Positions 36,796 to 45,016 of a stretch of 64,000 nt of DNA are shown piece after piece. The stretch comes from Planctomycetales bacterium (GTDB lineage: Bacteria > Planctomycetota > Planctomycetia > Isosphaerales > Isosphaeraceae): contig DAIDKV010000009.1 of NCBI GenBank assembly GCA_027449865.1, positions 39,535 to 103,534 of the forward strand, written 5' to 3'. The notes beneath the pieces were generated by a model. The model did no database searches and had not been told where the DNA came from. It worked only from the letters and a program-made list of their open reading frames with translations. How positions within the stretch are numbered: the stretch's first letter is position 1; the number at the start of each line of letters is the position of its first letter. A program made the translations under genes and the position numbers.

Positions 36796-37788
36796 TCAAT
36801 CTTCCCGAGTGTCGATTAGCTCTCCACCCGCGACGGTCCCGAGTGCTTGCCAGACTCTATCGTTTATTTGTTCCTTGATCGTCACAACGGATCCATCGCA
36901 CTTGAGCAAGTGGACGCCGATGGGGTGGCGGCTGCTGGCGGTTACGATGGCCCTTCCTTGATAATCATCGCCCGTGTCGGTGAAATGACAACTGTTCCGA
37001 TTCGGCGGCAAGATGTGGTGGTAGCGAGTGTAGAAGACGTTCCCGTCCGCCCATCGCTGGCCTGACCATTCGACACTCGACTCGGCTCGCGGGGTTGTCT
37101 CCGGATCGGTCGAGGCGCACTCGGTGAAGGGATCGGCCGCGGCCCGCGGCAGGAGGTAGTAGTCGCTCCTGGGATCGGGAAACTCCGGGTCGCCCAGGCA
37201 TCGCTCGCTGAAAGCCGCGGTCATGCTCAGGCCGTCGCGGATCCGGCCCGATCGCATAGCGCTTTGATACCAGAAGACCCCGTTGTTCTCCCCCGACCCG
37301 CCCGGCCAGCGAGACAGGAGATTGATGGATAGGGTCCCGGCATTCGCGCGGTAGCTGTTATGCCCTAACCGAGGATCTTCATCGATGTCGTCGGAATCGC
37401 TTGGGCATAGGAAGACCTCGAGGGAGGCCGCGAGTGCTGTCGTGTTTGTCGCGCTACGGGCGGGGTCGTGGCTCCAGGGCACGGCCGAGAAGTTCAGGGC
37501 ATTGAAGAGTGACCACTGGTCCAACTCACCGAGCATCATCGCCTGGGCCGACCACCGCGGCACATACCCCGGTGGCCCGCTGCCCCCCACGCCGAAGGGA
37601 TAAACCTGGCAAGTGGCCTCATAATTGGCGAGGGCCAGGCCGATCTGCTTCAGGCGGCTCCGACACGCGGCCCCCCTCGCCGCCTCCCTCGCGGCCATCA
37701 CGGCTGGCAGGATCAGGGCGACGAGGAGGCCCATCACGGCCAGGACCACGAGGAATTCGATCAAGCTGAATCCTCTCCGATCGTTCAT
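36796..37788 (-). CDS. DUF1559 prepilin-like protein
   Basis: A 330-residue DUF1559 protein, a family greatly expanded in planctomycetes. It begins with a type IV prepilin-like leader (RRG, then FSLIEFLVVLAVMGLLVALI, residues 5-25) that would be cut and methylated, followed by the conserved REAARGAACRSRLKQIGLALANYE and a C-terminal RHPIGVHLLKCDGSVVTIKE. The central part carries the periplasmic DUF1559 fold. The ATG at 37788 has GGGAGG upstream; an open frame to 37920 is the lead of the upstream gene. The upstream glycosyltransferase gene overlaps its first 170 bases out of frame. Role: pseudopilin-like surface or secretion component, inferred. Confidence 0.88.
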   Translation of the reverse strand: MNDRRGFSLIEFLVVLAVMGLLVALILPAVMAAREAARGAACRSRLKQIGLALANYEATCQVYPFGVGGSGPPGYVPRWSAQAMMLGELDQWSLFNALNFSAVPWSHDPARSATNTTALAASLEVFLCPSDSDDIDEDPRLGHNSYRANAGTLSINLLSRWPGGSGENNGVFWYQSAMRSGRIRDGLSMTAAFSERCLGDPEFPDPRSDYYLLPRAAADPFTECASTDPETTPRAESSVEWSGQRWADGNVFYTRYHHILPPNRNSCHFTDTGDDYQGRAIVTASSRHPIGVHLLKCDGSVVTIKEQINDRVWQALGTVAGGELIDTRED

Positions 37789-39703
37789 CGCTCTTACCTC
37801 CCGATGATCGAGGATCGAACGGGCCATCTCCTCGTCCCGATCCGCCGGGCCCGTGCTCGGCGGAGTCGGCGCCTTGTCGGCCTGGCAGTGGCGGCATGCC
37901 GAGTTGCCGACGGGCGGCATCGGCTTGCAACGGCGTGACGTGGTAGATCAGGATCGAGTAGCCGGCGCGGGCAATCGGCTGGAAGAGCCGGAAATAAGCG
38001 AAATAGTCATGGCGAGTGATCGATTGCCGTCCTCCGCGACCATCGGAGACCCGGAACCTGGCACCCTGGAGGAGCTGGACGCTGACGGCGAAATAGCCGG
38101 GTCGGGGGCCATACGCCGACGCCCCCTTCGAATCGTGGGGTGTGACCTCATCCGGGCCTGGGGCCGGTAGGTGGTATTCGATCCCGAACAGGGCTGGGTC
38201 GATGACGTGGAAATAAGCCAGGCCGAGCGGCTGGGCCTCGGGATGCCGATCCAGCCATTCCTTCAAATCGAGAAGATCCTGGCCCCAGTCCATATTCGAA
38301 TCCAGGAGGTGATGGTGCCCACGGCTCGGGCCCGCGACGACCTCATTGAAATAGGACATCCAGTGGGGTGCGACATTCAGGCTGCTCCCCGCCGACCAGA
38401 TCAACAGGGCGCCGATCAAGAAGGCCGGGGCCCGGCGATCCCGATCGAAATACCCGGCCAATTTGCCCGTCGCCACAGCGATGAAAGGGAAGATGGGCAG
38501 GACGTATCGCATATGGTGGCTGAATCCGGTCTGCGAACTGACGAAGGTCAGGATCGAGACGGCCGGGATCAGCAAGGCCGCCTCATCGAATCGAGACGCG
38601 TTGGCCGGATGACAGGCCACGCAGAGGGCCAACGCCCAGAGGACCAGCGCGATCGTCCCGATCGGTTCCTTGACCGCCAGCGCGTAGAGATAGTAATACC
38701 ACCAGCCTCCATGTTGCCACCGGCCGGCGAGATAGGACGGGAAACCGTTCTCGAAGTCCTTTCGCTGGATGTCGATGCCGCGGAGGAAGTCGGCTGGGAC
38801 TGGTACCGGGACTCCGGAGAGCCACGTCCCCCGGAACCGATTCCCCGAGCCCTGGCCCTTGCCGAGGGGATCGTCCGAGGGCCGCTCGCCCGTGAAGGAT
38901 CGGCTGACGAACTCGAAGTCCCCCAGCCGGATGCCCGACTCCCGGAAGCCATAGCCGAGATTGATGACATAGAGGCTGATCCCGACGATGGCGAGGCCCT
39001 GGGCCAACCGCGGCCGGGAGGTCGCGGGAGCGTGCCGGTCGAATCGCCGAATGGCCCACAGGAGCGGCCAGATCCCGTAGAAGATGAGGAGCGTGAACTT
39101 CAAGAGCTCGGCGATCCCCAGGAGGAGCCCAGCGATCACAGCCTGGTCCCAGCGACCGCCTCGCAGGAAACGCCAGTAGGCGTAGGTCGCCGCGAGGCCG
39201 CCCACCGCGGCCGGAACGTCGGGGATGACCACGGGGGCGAACGCGAGGACGGTTGGGTTGACACACCAGAGTGCCGCCCCCAGCAGGCCCCCTCCGGCAC
39301 CGTAAAGCTCCCGTCCCCACGCGAAGATGAGCCAGGCGCCCAGCAACGACCAGGCGACGCCCGCGAGCCGTGCCAGACACACAAGCTCGATGTAGCGATC
39401 GGTGTTCAACTCGGCAAAAAGCGACGCCTGAGCGAACTCATCCCGGGCGCCGAGCGCCCGGTCCAATCCTCGGAAATCGACGAAAGGGCTGGCCAGGGAG
39501 AGGGGCAACGTCGCGAGCATCCGCCCCAGCGGCGGATTGACACGGTAGAGTCCGAAATCCCCTAACTCCCAGTGGGAAAGCCCCGACGGGATATGGGCGG
39601 CCTCGTCGATGACAACGAAGTTTCTGCAAGAGCCAACCAGCAGAAAGCCGGCGTGGGCGGCCAGCAGGAGAGCGAGGATTCCGACCATGGTCATCCGGGA
39701 CAT
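37619..39703 (-). CDS. GT39-like membrane glycosyltransferase with out-of-frame tail
   Basis: A 694-residue membrane protein of the dolichyl-phosphate-mannose/ArnT-like glycosyltransferase type. About ten helices; the first lumenal loop FVVIDEAAHIPSGLSHW contains the acidic residue expected for GT-C catalysis, then a large periplasmic loop and a C-terminal soluble region. The catalytic part ends near residue 600. From about residue 630 the sequence becomes Arg/Pro/Gly-rich and is translated from the other frame of the DUF1559 gene's 5' end, so the original stop was probably lost or a frameshift lies near 37830. Neighbours are DUF1559 and secreted proteins rather than a glycan operon. The true C-terminus is uncertain. 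Confidence 0.72.
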   Translation of the reverse strand: MSRMTMVGILALLLAAHAGFLLVGSCRNFVVIDEAAHIPSGLSHWELGDFGLYRVNPPLGRMLATLPLSLASPFVDFRGLDRALGARDEFAQASLFAELNTDRYIELVCLARLAGVAWSLLGAWLIFAWGRELYGAGGGLLGAALWCVNPTVLAFAPVVIPDVPAAVGGLAATYAYWRFLRGGRWDQAVIAGLLLGIAELLKFTLLIFYGIWPLLWAIRRFDRHAPATSRPRLAQGLAIVGISLYVINLGYGFRESGIRLGDFEFVSRSFTGERPSDDPLGKGQGSGNRFRGTWLSGVPVPVPADFLRGIDIQRKDFENGFPSYLAGRWQHGGWWYYYLYALAVKEPIGTIALVLWALALCVACHPANASRFDEAALLIPAVSILTFVSSQTGFSHHMRYVLPIFPFIAVATGKLAGYFDRDRRAPAFLIGALLIWSAGSSLNVAPHWMSYFNEVVAGPSRGHHHLLDSNMDWGQDLLDLKEWLDRHPEAQPLGLAYFHVIDPALFGIEYHLPAPGPDEVTPHDSKGASAYGPRPGYFAVSVQLLQGARFRVSDGRGGRQSITRHDYFAYFRLFQPIARAGYSILIYHVTPLQADAARRQLGMPPLPGRQGADSAEHGPGGSGRGDGPFDPRSSGGKSDERSERIQLDRIPRGPGRDGPPRRPDPASRDGREGGGEGGRVSEPPEADRPGPRQL

Positions 39704-39934
39704 CGGCCGCCCTCCACGCGAAGTAGCGAGATTTCTACATCCCTCGCATCTCGATGGTCAGTAATTATTATTTACACAAGTCATGAGTTGAATACCCTTA
39801 TTGGAATTCCCCCAGGTCTTGCCCTGCGCATTACAGTCCCCCGATGAACACCTATTGCCAGCAGGGACACCAGTACAATCGGGATTGCATGGCTCATTCG
39901 ATTGCTTATAAGAGATGCTAGTACCGACTCCATT

Positions 39935-40180
39935 CTAATTCTTGAAGACCTCAGCGGACGAGTTCGGGTCCGCGTTATACGCGTAACCCTGTCCAGACTG
40001 GGTTTGGCTCCACTTCAGACAGTATCGATTTCCGTTCGTATCCTGCGGAGTGACATTGCAGGTCACCGAGAAGCACCCAAGATTGCAGCTGGGTAAATTC
40101 TGCGCGACGCACACGGAGGCGAGGGCCAGCAGTACGCCGACTGTAAGAACGAATCTGAGCGAGAGCGAGTGCTTGGTCAT
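39935..40180 (-). CDS. small secreted cysteine-containing protein
   Basis: An 81-residue protein with a convincing signal peptide (residues 1-27, cleavage after VCVA) and a short mature part of about 54 residues containing four cysteines (PSCNLGCFSVTC, then YCLKW), suggesting two disulfides. The ATG at 40180 has GGAG about eight bases upstream; a longer start adds a charged lead. It has no recognised family. It lies 114 bases after the gene for a membrane-anchored protein on the same strand and may be co-transcribed with it. The surrounding DNA is AT-richer than the rest of the window. Confidence 0.6.
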   Translation of the reverse strand: MTKHSLSLRFVLTVGVLLALASVCVAQNLPSCNLGCFSVTCNVTPQDTNGNRYCLKWSQTQSGQGYAYNADPNSSAEVFKN

Positions 40181-40294
40181 GGCTTTTGCTCCATCTGGCG
40201 AGGATCTGTCGGAACGATGCATCTTTCATGGCAACGCGATGAGCCGTCCGCCAGGGATGTGGCGATCGATCCGCATGCCGACGGCACGAGACAT

Positions 40295-41443
40295 TCAAGC
40301 GGTTCCGCGAAACCTCCGGTACAGGAGGACGGAGATAGCAGCCAGTAAACCGTTTGCGAAAAGAATGACAGCAAAAGTACTCACGAATGAAAAGCGCGCG
40401 CGGGTCTTCGGGACTTTCCCTGTCTCACTATTCATCAACTCGTCATGGCTATAGCGTCGCTCACGAGGGAGCACGGTCCGCTCTTGTCCGTCGGAACGAA
40501 TGATGAACTCCCGGCCGATTCGTTGGTCATTGACGTAAGTCCCGGGTGGAAACTTCAATGTAAAGATGGCATCGTCGATGGAGGAGTTGACCTCGTACCG
40601 GTCGACGACCGCTCGAGTGTTCTCGACGAATTCCGAGTGGCCACGGAAGAATGTTGTGGACCAGCCAATCAGTGAAAAATTGGCCATTTGCTGATTCGGG
40701 TAGAAGAAATCAATATTGTAAATCGTTTTGCCGTTTAGGTATAAATCCTCGAATCTCTCGATCCGGAATGCGGCCGCCGGATTGACGAGGTAGCGACGCA
40801 CCCAGGTATCGCCCTTCACTTCCAGCACGCGGCACGAAGCGCCGCGGACCTCGACCGGTTCCCGCAAGGGGCGGAAACGGGTCATTTCGGAGAGCAAGAA
40901 TTTCTCGTTCGCGGCCCGAACATTGATGAGAGCGGGAAATACCGTTGTCACATTGTATTCATCGAATCGATCGCCCGCAATGATCGTGCCCTGAGGTATC
41001 CCCTTCGCTCCTTGCCGTATCGGGAAATAGGTGCGAGGCTCGCGTCCATCATAGGCGGATTGGAACTCTCGCGGAATGCGTCGTATGGCGGTGTCCTTCT
41101 CCTTGGCAATGTCGAAATCCAGACTCCTGAAGAAGACCTTGTCTCGCTTGAGAGTCAGTAAGTAATTGCATGTGACTGTTTGGTCCTCGGATGGGAATAC
41201 CTCGTTCTCGAAGCCTGGGAGCCTCCCGGTTTCCGCACCCTTCTTGATAGTCCGCGTTTCGGTCCACTCGATCCGGAGCGTCTCGGTCGCCTTCTCCCGA
41301 GCCCGCCAGGCTTTGAGGCAGTCGCCGTACCAATCGCTGCCATGGAGTTTGGCCAGCAGATCATCCTCACCACGCGCCTCGATCGGGCCGAGTAGTACGA
41401 ACAGAAAGCATGCCTCGATGACTCGCGGAACGAGGAACCTCAT
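40295..41443 (-). CDS. exported membrane-anchored protein of unknown function
   Basis: A 382-residue protein with an N-terminal signal peptide (residues 1-23, ending in EARG) and a C-terminal transmembrane helix (VSTFAVILFANGLLAAISVLLY) followed by a short basic tail. The lumenal middle is beta-rich, with WRAREKATETLRIEWTE and FFRGHSEFVENTRAVVDRYEVN. ATG 41443 has GGAGGA five bases upstream, so this start is firm. It does not resemble any family I know. It lies between two DUF1559 genes and upstream of the small cysteine protein, all minus-strand, with AT-rich gaps, which fits a recently acquired accessory cluster. Confidence 0.6.
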   Translation of the reverse strand: MRFLVPRVIEACFLFVLLGPIEARGEDDLLAKLHGSDWYGDCLKAWRAREKATETLRIEWTETRTIKKGAETGRLPGFENEVFPSEDQTVTCNYLLTLKRDKVFFRSLDFDIAKEKDTAIRRIPREFQSAYDGREPRTYFPIRQGAKGIPQGTIIAGDRFDEYNVTTVFPALINVRAANEKFLLSEMTRFRPLREPVEVRGASCRVLEVKGDTWVRRYLVNPAAAFRIERFEDLYLNGKTIYNIDFFYPNQQMANFSLIGWSTTFFRGHSEFVENTRAVVDRYEVNSSIDDAIFTLKFPPGTYVNDQRIGREFIIRSDGQERTVLPRERRYSHDELMNSETGKVPKTRARFSFVSTFAVILFANGLLAAISVLLYRRFRGTA

Positions 41444-41530
41444 TAATGTCCTCCGATGGTTCGGCCGACGGCCCATTCGATACCCCGCGTCTCGCGCGGA
41501 TTCGATTCCTCCCACGTGAACAGCCGTCGG

Positions 41531-42382
41531 TCAGTAGGCCCCCTGATCGATAACCTCACGACCGTTTCGCGTGGACAATGCTCGATAAGTCTTTCTGTCG
41601 ATGCTGGTCCTGATCGGGTGGACGGATGCGTCGCCCATCAGGAAATAGATGAGGTTCGTGTGCGGGCCTGCAAACTCCGCGGGCGCGCCACCCTCGGAAC
41701 CCGGGCCGTCGTCCGAGACGACCGCCAGGGCCTGCGTGCCACCCCTGCCGTCGCCGAGGACGCCGGCCCAAGCGTTTTGGACAACGAAGCTGCCGCGCTC
41801 TCCCGCGGCGAAAGTATGGCTCAATCCGTCCCGAACATCTTTCGGACTCACCGGCTTGTTCATCCGAAACATTCCGTTGCCCGGAGAGGAGCCATCGGTG
41901 CCTTGATTGGCCGCGTAGCTGGTCGTGCGAGCCTCGACGGATGAGAATATTACCTGTGAATCCACCGAGAAAGCCCCAGTTTCGCGGTCGCTTGGGCAGA
42001 CGTAGACATCAAGGGCGGCGAGTCGCGCTGTCGCGTTGGCTGCGAAATCGATGGGTAGATTGATGTTCATTGCGTCGAGGATCGGGGCCTGGTCCAACTG
42101 AGCGAGATGCGCGGATGACCATGCCCAGCCAGGCATACCTTCTACCTGGGTTCTCGACCAGGCGACATAGCCGATCGGAAACGCCTCCTGCGACGAGACG
42201 TAATTATTCATCGCGAGGCCGATTTGCTGAAGATTCTTCTGGCATAGGGCGCGTCGGGCGGCCTCGCGAGCCGATTGTACGGCCGGGATCGTCAGACCTA
42301 TCAGAACCCCGATCACGACGATGACCGCGAGCAATTCGATCAAGGAAAAACCGCGTGTAATGGTGGTCGGGCGAATGTACAT
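41531..42382 (-). CDS. DUF1559 prepilin-like protein
   Basis: A 283-residue DUF1559 protein. The prepilin-like leader is TRG then FSLIELLAVIVVIGVLIGLT (residues 9-30), followed by REAARRALCQKNLQQIGLAMNNYVSSQE, the family's conserved helix. The C-terminal LIYFLMGDASVHPIRTSIDRKTYRALSTRNG-type segment (in short: MGDASVHPI) is intact. I prefer ATG 42382, with GGAAG about 11 bases upstream, over 42403. It is one of three DUF1559 genes in the window and not closely similar to the other two; the three differ in length and in leader. It may be an operon with the next two genes, since only 87 bases separate it from the membrane-anchored protein gene. Confidence 0.87.
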   Translation of the reverse strand: MYIRPTTITRGFSLIELLAVIVVIGVLIGLTIPAVQSAREAARRALCQKNLQQIGLAMNNYVSSQEAFPIGYVAWSRTQVEGMPGWAWSSAHLAQLDQAPILDAMNINLPIDFAANATARLAALDVYVCPSDRETGAFSVDSQVIFSSVEARTTSYAANQGTDGSSPGNGMFRMNKPVSPKDVRDGLSHTFAAGERGSFVVQNAWAGVLGDGRGGTQALAVVSDDGPGSEGGAPAEFAGPHTNLIYFLMGDASVHPIRTSIDRKTYRALSTRNGREVIDQGAY

Positions 42383-42403
42383 CCCCGTGCTTCCATCCAA
42401 CAA

Positions 42404-43194
42404 AGGTTTTCGATGAACTTAGGAGTTACGCGGCAGTGGCCCTGCGCCCACGAATGGCTGAGTCTAATCGTATGACACAATGGCTGGCATGTTGAACGTC
42501 ATCAAGTGCCAAGACACTGACTACATCGACTTCCTCATCGCCAGCCCCAAGCTCTTCTCCTGCACGGGGGCCGCCAGGGTGCAACCCGGGTCGATCAACC
42601 CGACGGCGATCGCCACATCCCTTGCGACGAGGAGTCTGTCCGGAATGGCACATCCTGTAGGCTCCCAGGGGGAATCTGGGCAAGCTTGTTGACCCCCATC
42701 TTCTACAGATTCTTGCCTATCTTATCTCAGGACGTGGCATTCGAGTCTGTCCGAGTATTCGAGGCCGAAATCCACAACGCCTTGCTGCAAAAGAGATTTG
42801 CAGATTCTGAGCCTCATTTGAGTCGTTCTTTTCCCCGTAAGAACCTACGTCAACGAGTGACGAACACTCGGAAAGAGTCCTTGAATTGTAACAATTCGCC
42901 ATGGATGAGTCAAGGATCTTTCTGATTTAATGGTTCGCAATCTGAGTCCACCTGAGTTCTGCGTCCCAGGGAGCTGTCCGGTATCGGGGCCTGATCGAGA
43001 TGGGAGAGCCTGGGCTGCCACGAAGGTGAATGGGGATGGTAAAGAGGGAGGCTCCAGGGGAGTCGGCTTGTCGGTGGGCCTGGCGCGATCGCCGACCTCG
43101 GCGGGCGATCGGGTCGGACCTTTCCTGAAGTCGCCGCTCGACTGCGTTGAGGCCCGTGTTAAGATCCTGAAGGTCATCGATGGATCGGCCTGGA
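42404..43194. other. AT-richer gap with a probable transposase remnant
   Basis: This 791-base gap has visibly lower GC, especially 42680-42960. At its start lies a short transposase-like fragment (separate entry). The rest holds only short frames with no protein-like composition, and neither terminal inverted repeats nor a target duplication could be found by eye. It is likely the residue of a degraded insertion sequence. Confidence 0.35.
42480..42692 (+). pseudogene. truncated transposase-like fragment
   Basis: A 70-codon fragment whose first 34 residues (NVIKCQDTDYIDFLIASPKL then FSCTGAARVQP) resemble the N-terminus of planctomycete DDE-type (IS4/IS701-like) transposases; the similarity is from memory and unverified. 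After residue 35 the likeness stops and the frame ends at 42692. Such transposases are normally several hundred residues, so this is a 5' fragment. Neighbouring frames do not continue it. It marks a past insertion in the AT-richer gap between the DUF1559 gene and the polytopic membrane protein. Confidence 0.4.
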
Positions 43195-44619
43195 TCAGGT
43201 CGAAGGGGCGGCGAACGAGGACATCGGGTCGGACGATTCGGGGTTGCTCATTTCGGCGTGTTCCTCGTCGTCGGGGACGTGACGCGGAACCTCCCGCGCC
43301 CGGCGCGTGACCGGGAGCGAGCGTCCGCCCAGCTCGATCATTGCGGCGAGTGTCCAGAGGCCGATGGGGAGGGTCGCGTAGTGGGCGTAGCTGTCGGCGG
43401 CGTTGAGGACCCAGGGCTGTGGCGGCAGGAGAAGGACGACGGCGTATGCCACCCCTGAAAGCACTCCGCAGGCCATTCCGGCGAGCATGAGCGCGGCGAG
43501 GAGATGGCAGCCCTCAGCGGCGAGCAGGCGGCCGTATCCTCGGATCGCGTCGACCGAACGGCCGCGGGTCCAGGCGATCGTGCCGGCCATTCCGACGGTC
43601 AGCATGGCGGCGGCCTGGATGTCGGCCAGCCCCCAGTCGCCGAGCTGCCAGCGAATGTAATTACCGATCTCGGTTGAGTGAACGGAGGTCGGCAGGTGGT
43701 CGTTCGCCAGCAAGACAAATGCGGCGACGTAACGAGCCGGTAGGGCGGCGAGGCAGGCGATCGAGGCGGCCGGCATCAATGCGATGGCCTGCGCGGGCGC
43801 GAACCGGACCTCGTCGGTATCGTCGAGCCCGGCGTTGCGGAGCGTCGCGAGCAGCCAGGCCAGGAGAAAGCCGTCGACAAAGGCCATCCCGAGCGGGATA
43901 AGGATCGTCTCAATGACGAGGCAATTGCCGTAAGGAAGTTCGGGGCTGCCGGCCAGCCGGGCGACGATCCGGTAGAGGATGTAGACCACGCCGGTCCCCC
44001 AGGCGAGCGTGGTCCAGCCCGGTCGGGGGCCTCCAAAGCTCCGGCCGGTCGCGGGGCCCGCCTCCTCGTCGTCCTGGGGTTCAATCGATGCCCGGAACAG
44101 CGCGATCACGGCGACGATGAGCAGCGGCATGTTGTCGGCGAGGCCAGCGACGTCGCGAAGTGGGGTCACGGCGGCCAGCACGCCCTGCTCGACGGCCAGC
44201 TCGCCCAGCGATCGGGTTCGAATCAGCGCCCGGAGGTCGGCGCGGCCGCCCTCTCGCCAGAAAAGCAGTGCCTGGGCTCCCGTCCATGAGAGGACGGCCA
44301 GGCCGATCAAAATGGCGACCGCGCTGGCCGATCGCCGGATCCGTCGGATGCCCTGACCAATCAGTTGGATGTGACCCGGGATATCGAAGAGCTGCCGGAT
44401 CGCTCGGCCTGGCCCCTGCGCCATCAGGACCAGAACCAGGAGCAGGCCCCATCCCGCGAGCAGGACCCAGACGCCGTGGGAGCCGGGGGCCGATCGCGGG
44501 GAGCTGAGTGTCAGGCTTCCGCACCATCGGCGGAGGGCGAGCAAGGCCACCGCCCCCGGATTCGAGGGATCGGGCGCCGACTGCGCCCAGATCGACCACC
44601 CTGCCATCGTCTCGATCAC
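43195..44619 (-). CDS. polytopic membrane protein of unknown function
   Basis: A 474-residue protein with about ten hydrophobic helices, Leu/Ala/Gly-rich, and short charged loops; the C-terminal 45 residues are soluble and acidic (VPDDEEHAEMSNPESSDPM). I recognise no family. A GTG at 44619 has AGGGGG about nine bases upstream and an ATG at 44607 is four codons later, so the start is a choice between these. It is an isolated minus-strand gene, flanked on one side by the transposase remnant and on the other by the glycoside hydrolase. Transport or membrane scaffolding is possible, not supported. Confidence 0.65.
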   Translation of the reverse strand: MIETMAGWSIWAQSAPDPSNPGAVALLALRRWCGSLTLSSPRSAPGSHGVWVLLAGWGLLLVLVLMAQGPGRAIRQLFDIPGHIQLIGQGIRRIRRSASAVAILIGLAVLSWTGAQALLFWREGGRADLRALIRTRSLGELAVEQGVLAAVTPLRDVAGLADNMPLLIVAVIALFRASIEPQDDEEAGPATGRSFGGPRPGWTTLAWGTGVVYILYRIVARLAGSPELPYGNCLVIETILIPLGMAFVDGFLLAWLLATLRNAGLDDTDEVRFAPAQAIALMPAASIACLAALPARYVAAFVLLANDHLPTSVHSTEIGNYIRWQLGDWGLADIQAAAMLTVGMAGTIAWTRGRSVDAIRGYGRLLAAEGCHLLAALMLAGMACGVLSGVAYAVVLLLPPQPWVLNAADSYAHYATLPIGLWTLAAMIELGGRSLPVTRRAREVPRHVPDDEEHAEMSNPESSDPMSSFAAPST

Positions 44620-45016
44620 GACCGCGCCCCCTGGGTCTCTCGACGTCCGATCCCAACATCCGACGATTGTAATCGGCGTGGGACGTCGGGGCCAGCGTCC
44701 TGAAGATCAAGATCGAACGAAGGCCAGAGGCAGTGATTCGAGGTTGCGGGGCCGCAGGCATACGCGGTAGCGGAGCCCGCCCGGGCGACTTCCCATCCGC
44801 GCCCGTTCTCTGACGTGGGCGCGACTAGATTCTTGATGGAACCGGGTTCGATCGTTGTCGTCCGCGCGTTGATTTTTCACCCGATCCGCCGAAGTCCCTG
44901 GGCACGACGGTTGGCACAGGGGTGAAAAACCAAGACATTCCTTATTCGACGGCGTAAGGAGTGTCTGTTCCGCATGCGTTCCTTGACTCCGATCGCAGGC
45001 ACCAGAGGAAATGGCA
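44620..45016. other. divergent intergenic region before the glycoside hydrolase
   Basis: About 400 bases between the polytopic membrane protein and the glycoside hydrolase, transcribed outward from both sides. It contains a perfect inverted repeat (44873-44882 and 44920-44929; separate entry), a possible -35 TTGGCA at 44911-44916 and AT-rich runs. No gene, tRNA or structured RNA was recognised; a short T-loop-like string near 44848 lacks a pairing arm. Confidence 0.35.
44873..44929. promoter_or_regulatory. inverted repeat TTTTTCACCC / GGGTGAAAAA upstream of the glycoside hydrolase
   Basis: TTTTTCACCC (44873-44882) and GGGTGAAAAA (44920-44929) are perfect 10-base complements, 37 bases apart, ending 87 bases before the hydrolase start. 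The right arm lies a few bases after a possible -35 (TTGGCA 44911-44916). Such spaced palindromes often bind a dimeric or looping regulator, here perhaps a sugar-responsive one. A stem-loop or terminator for the upstream gene is a less likely alternative because the spacing is large. Confidence 0.35.

Noticed and set aside
44830..44870. A tRNA-like T-loop string (GGTTCGATC) near 44848
   Set aside because: The flanking bases do not form a five-base T-stem and no acceptor, D or anticodon arms are visible nearby.
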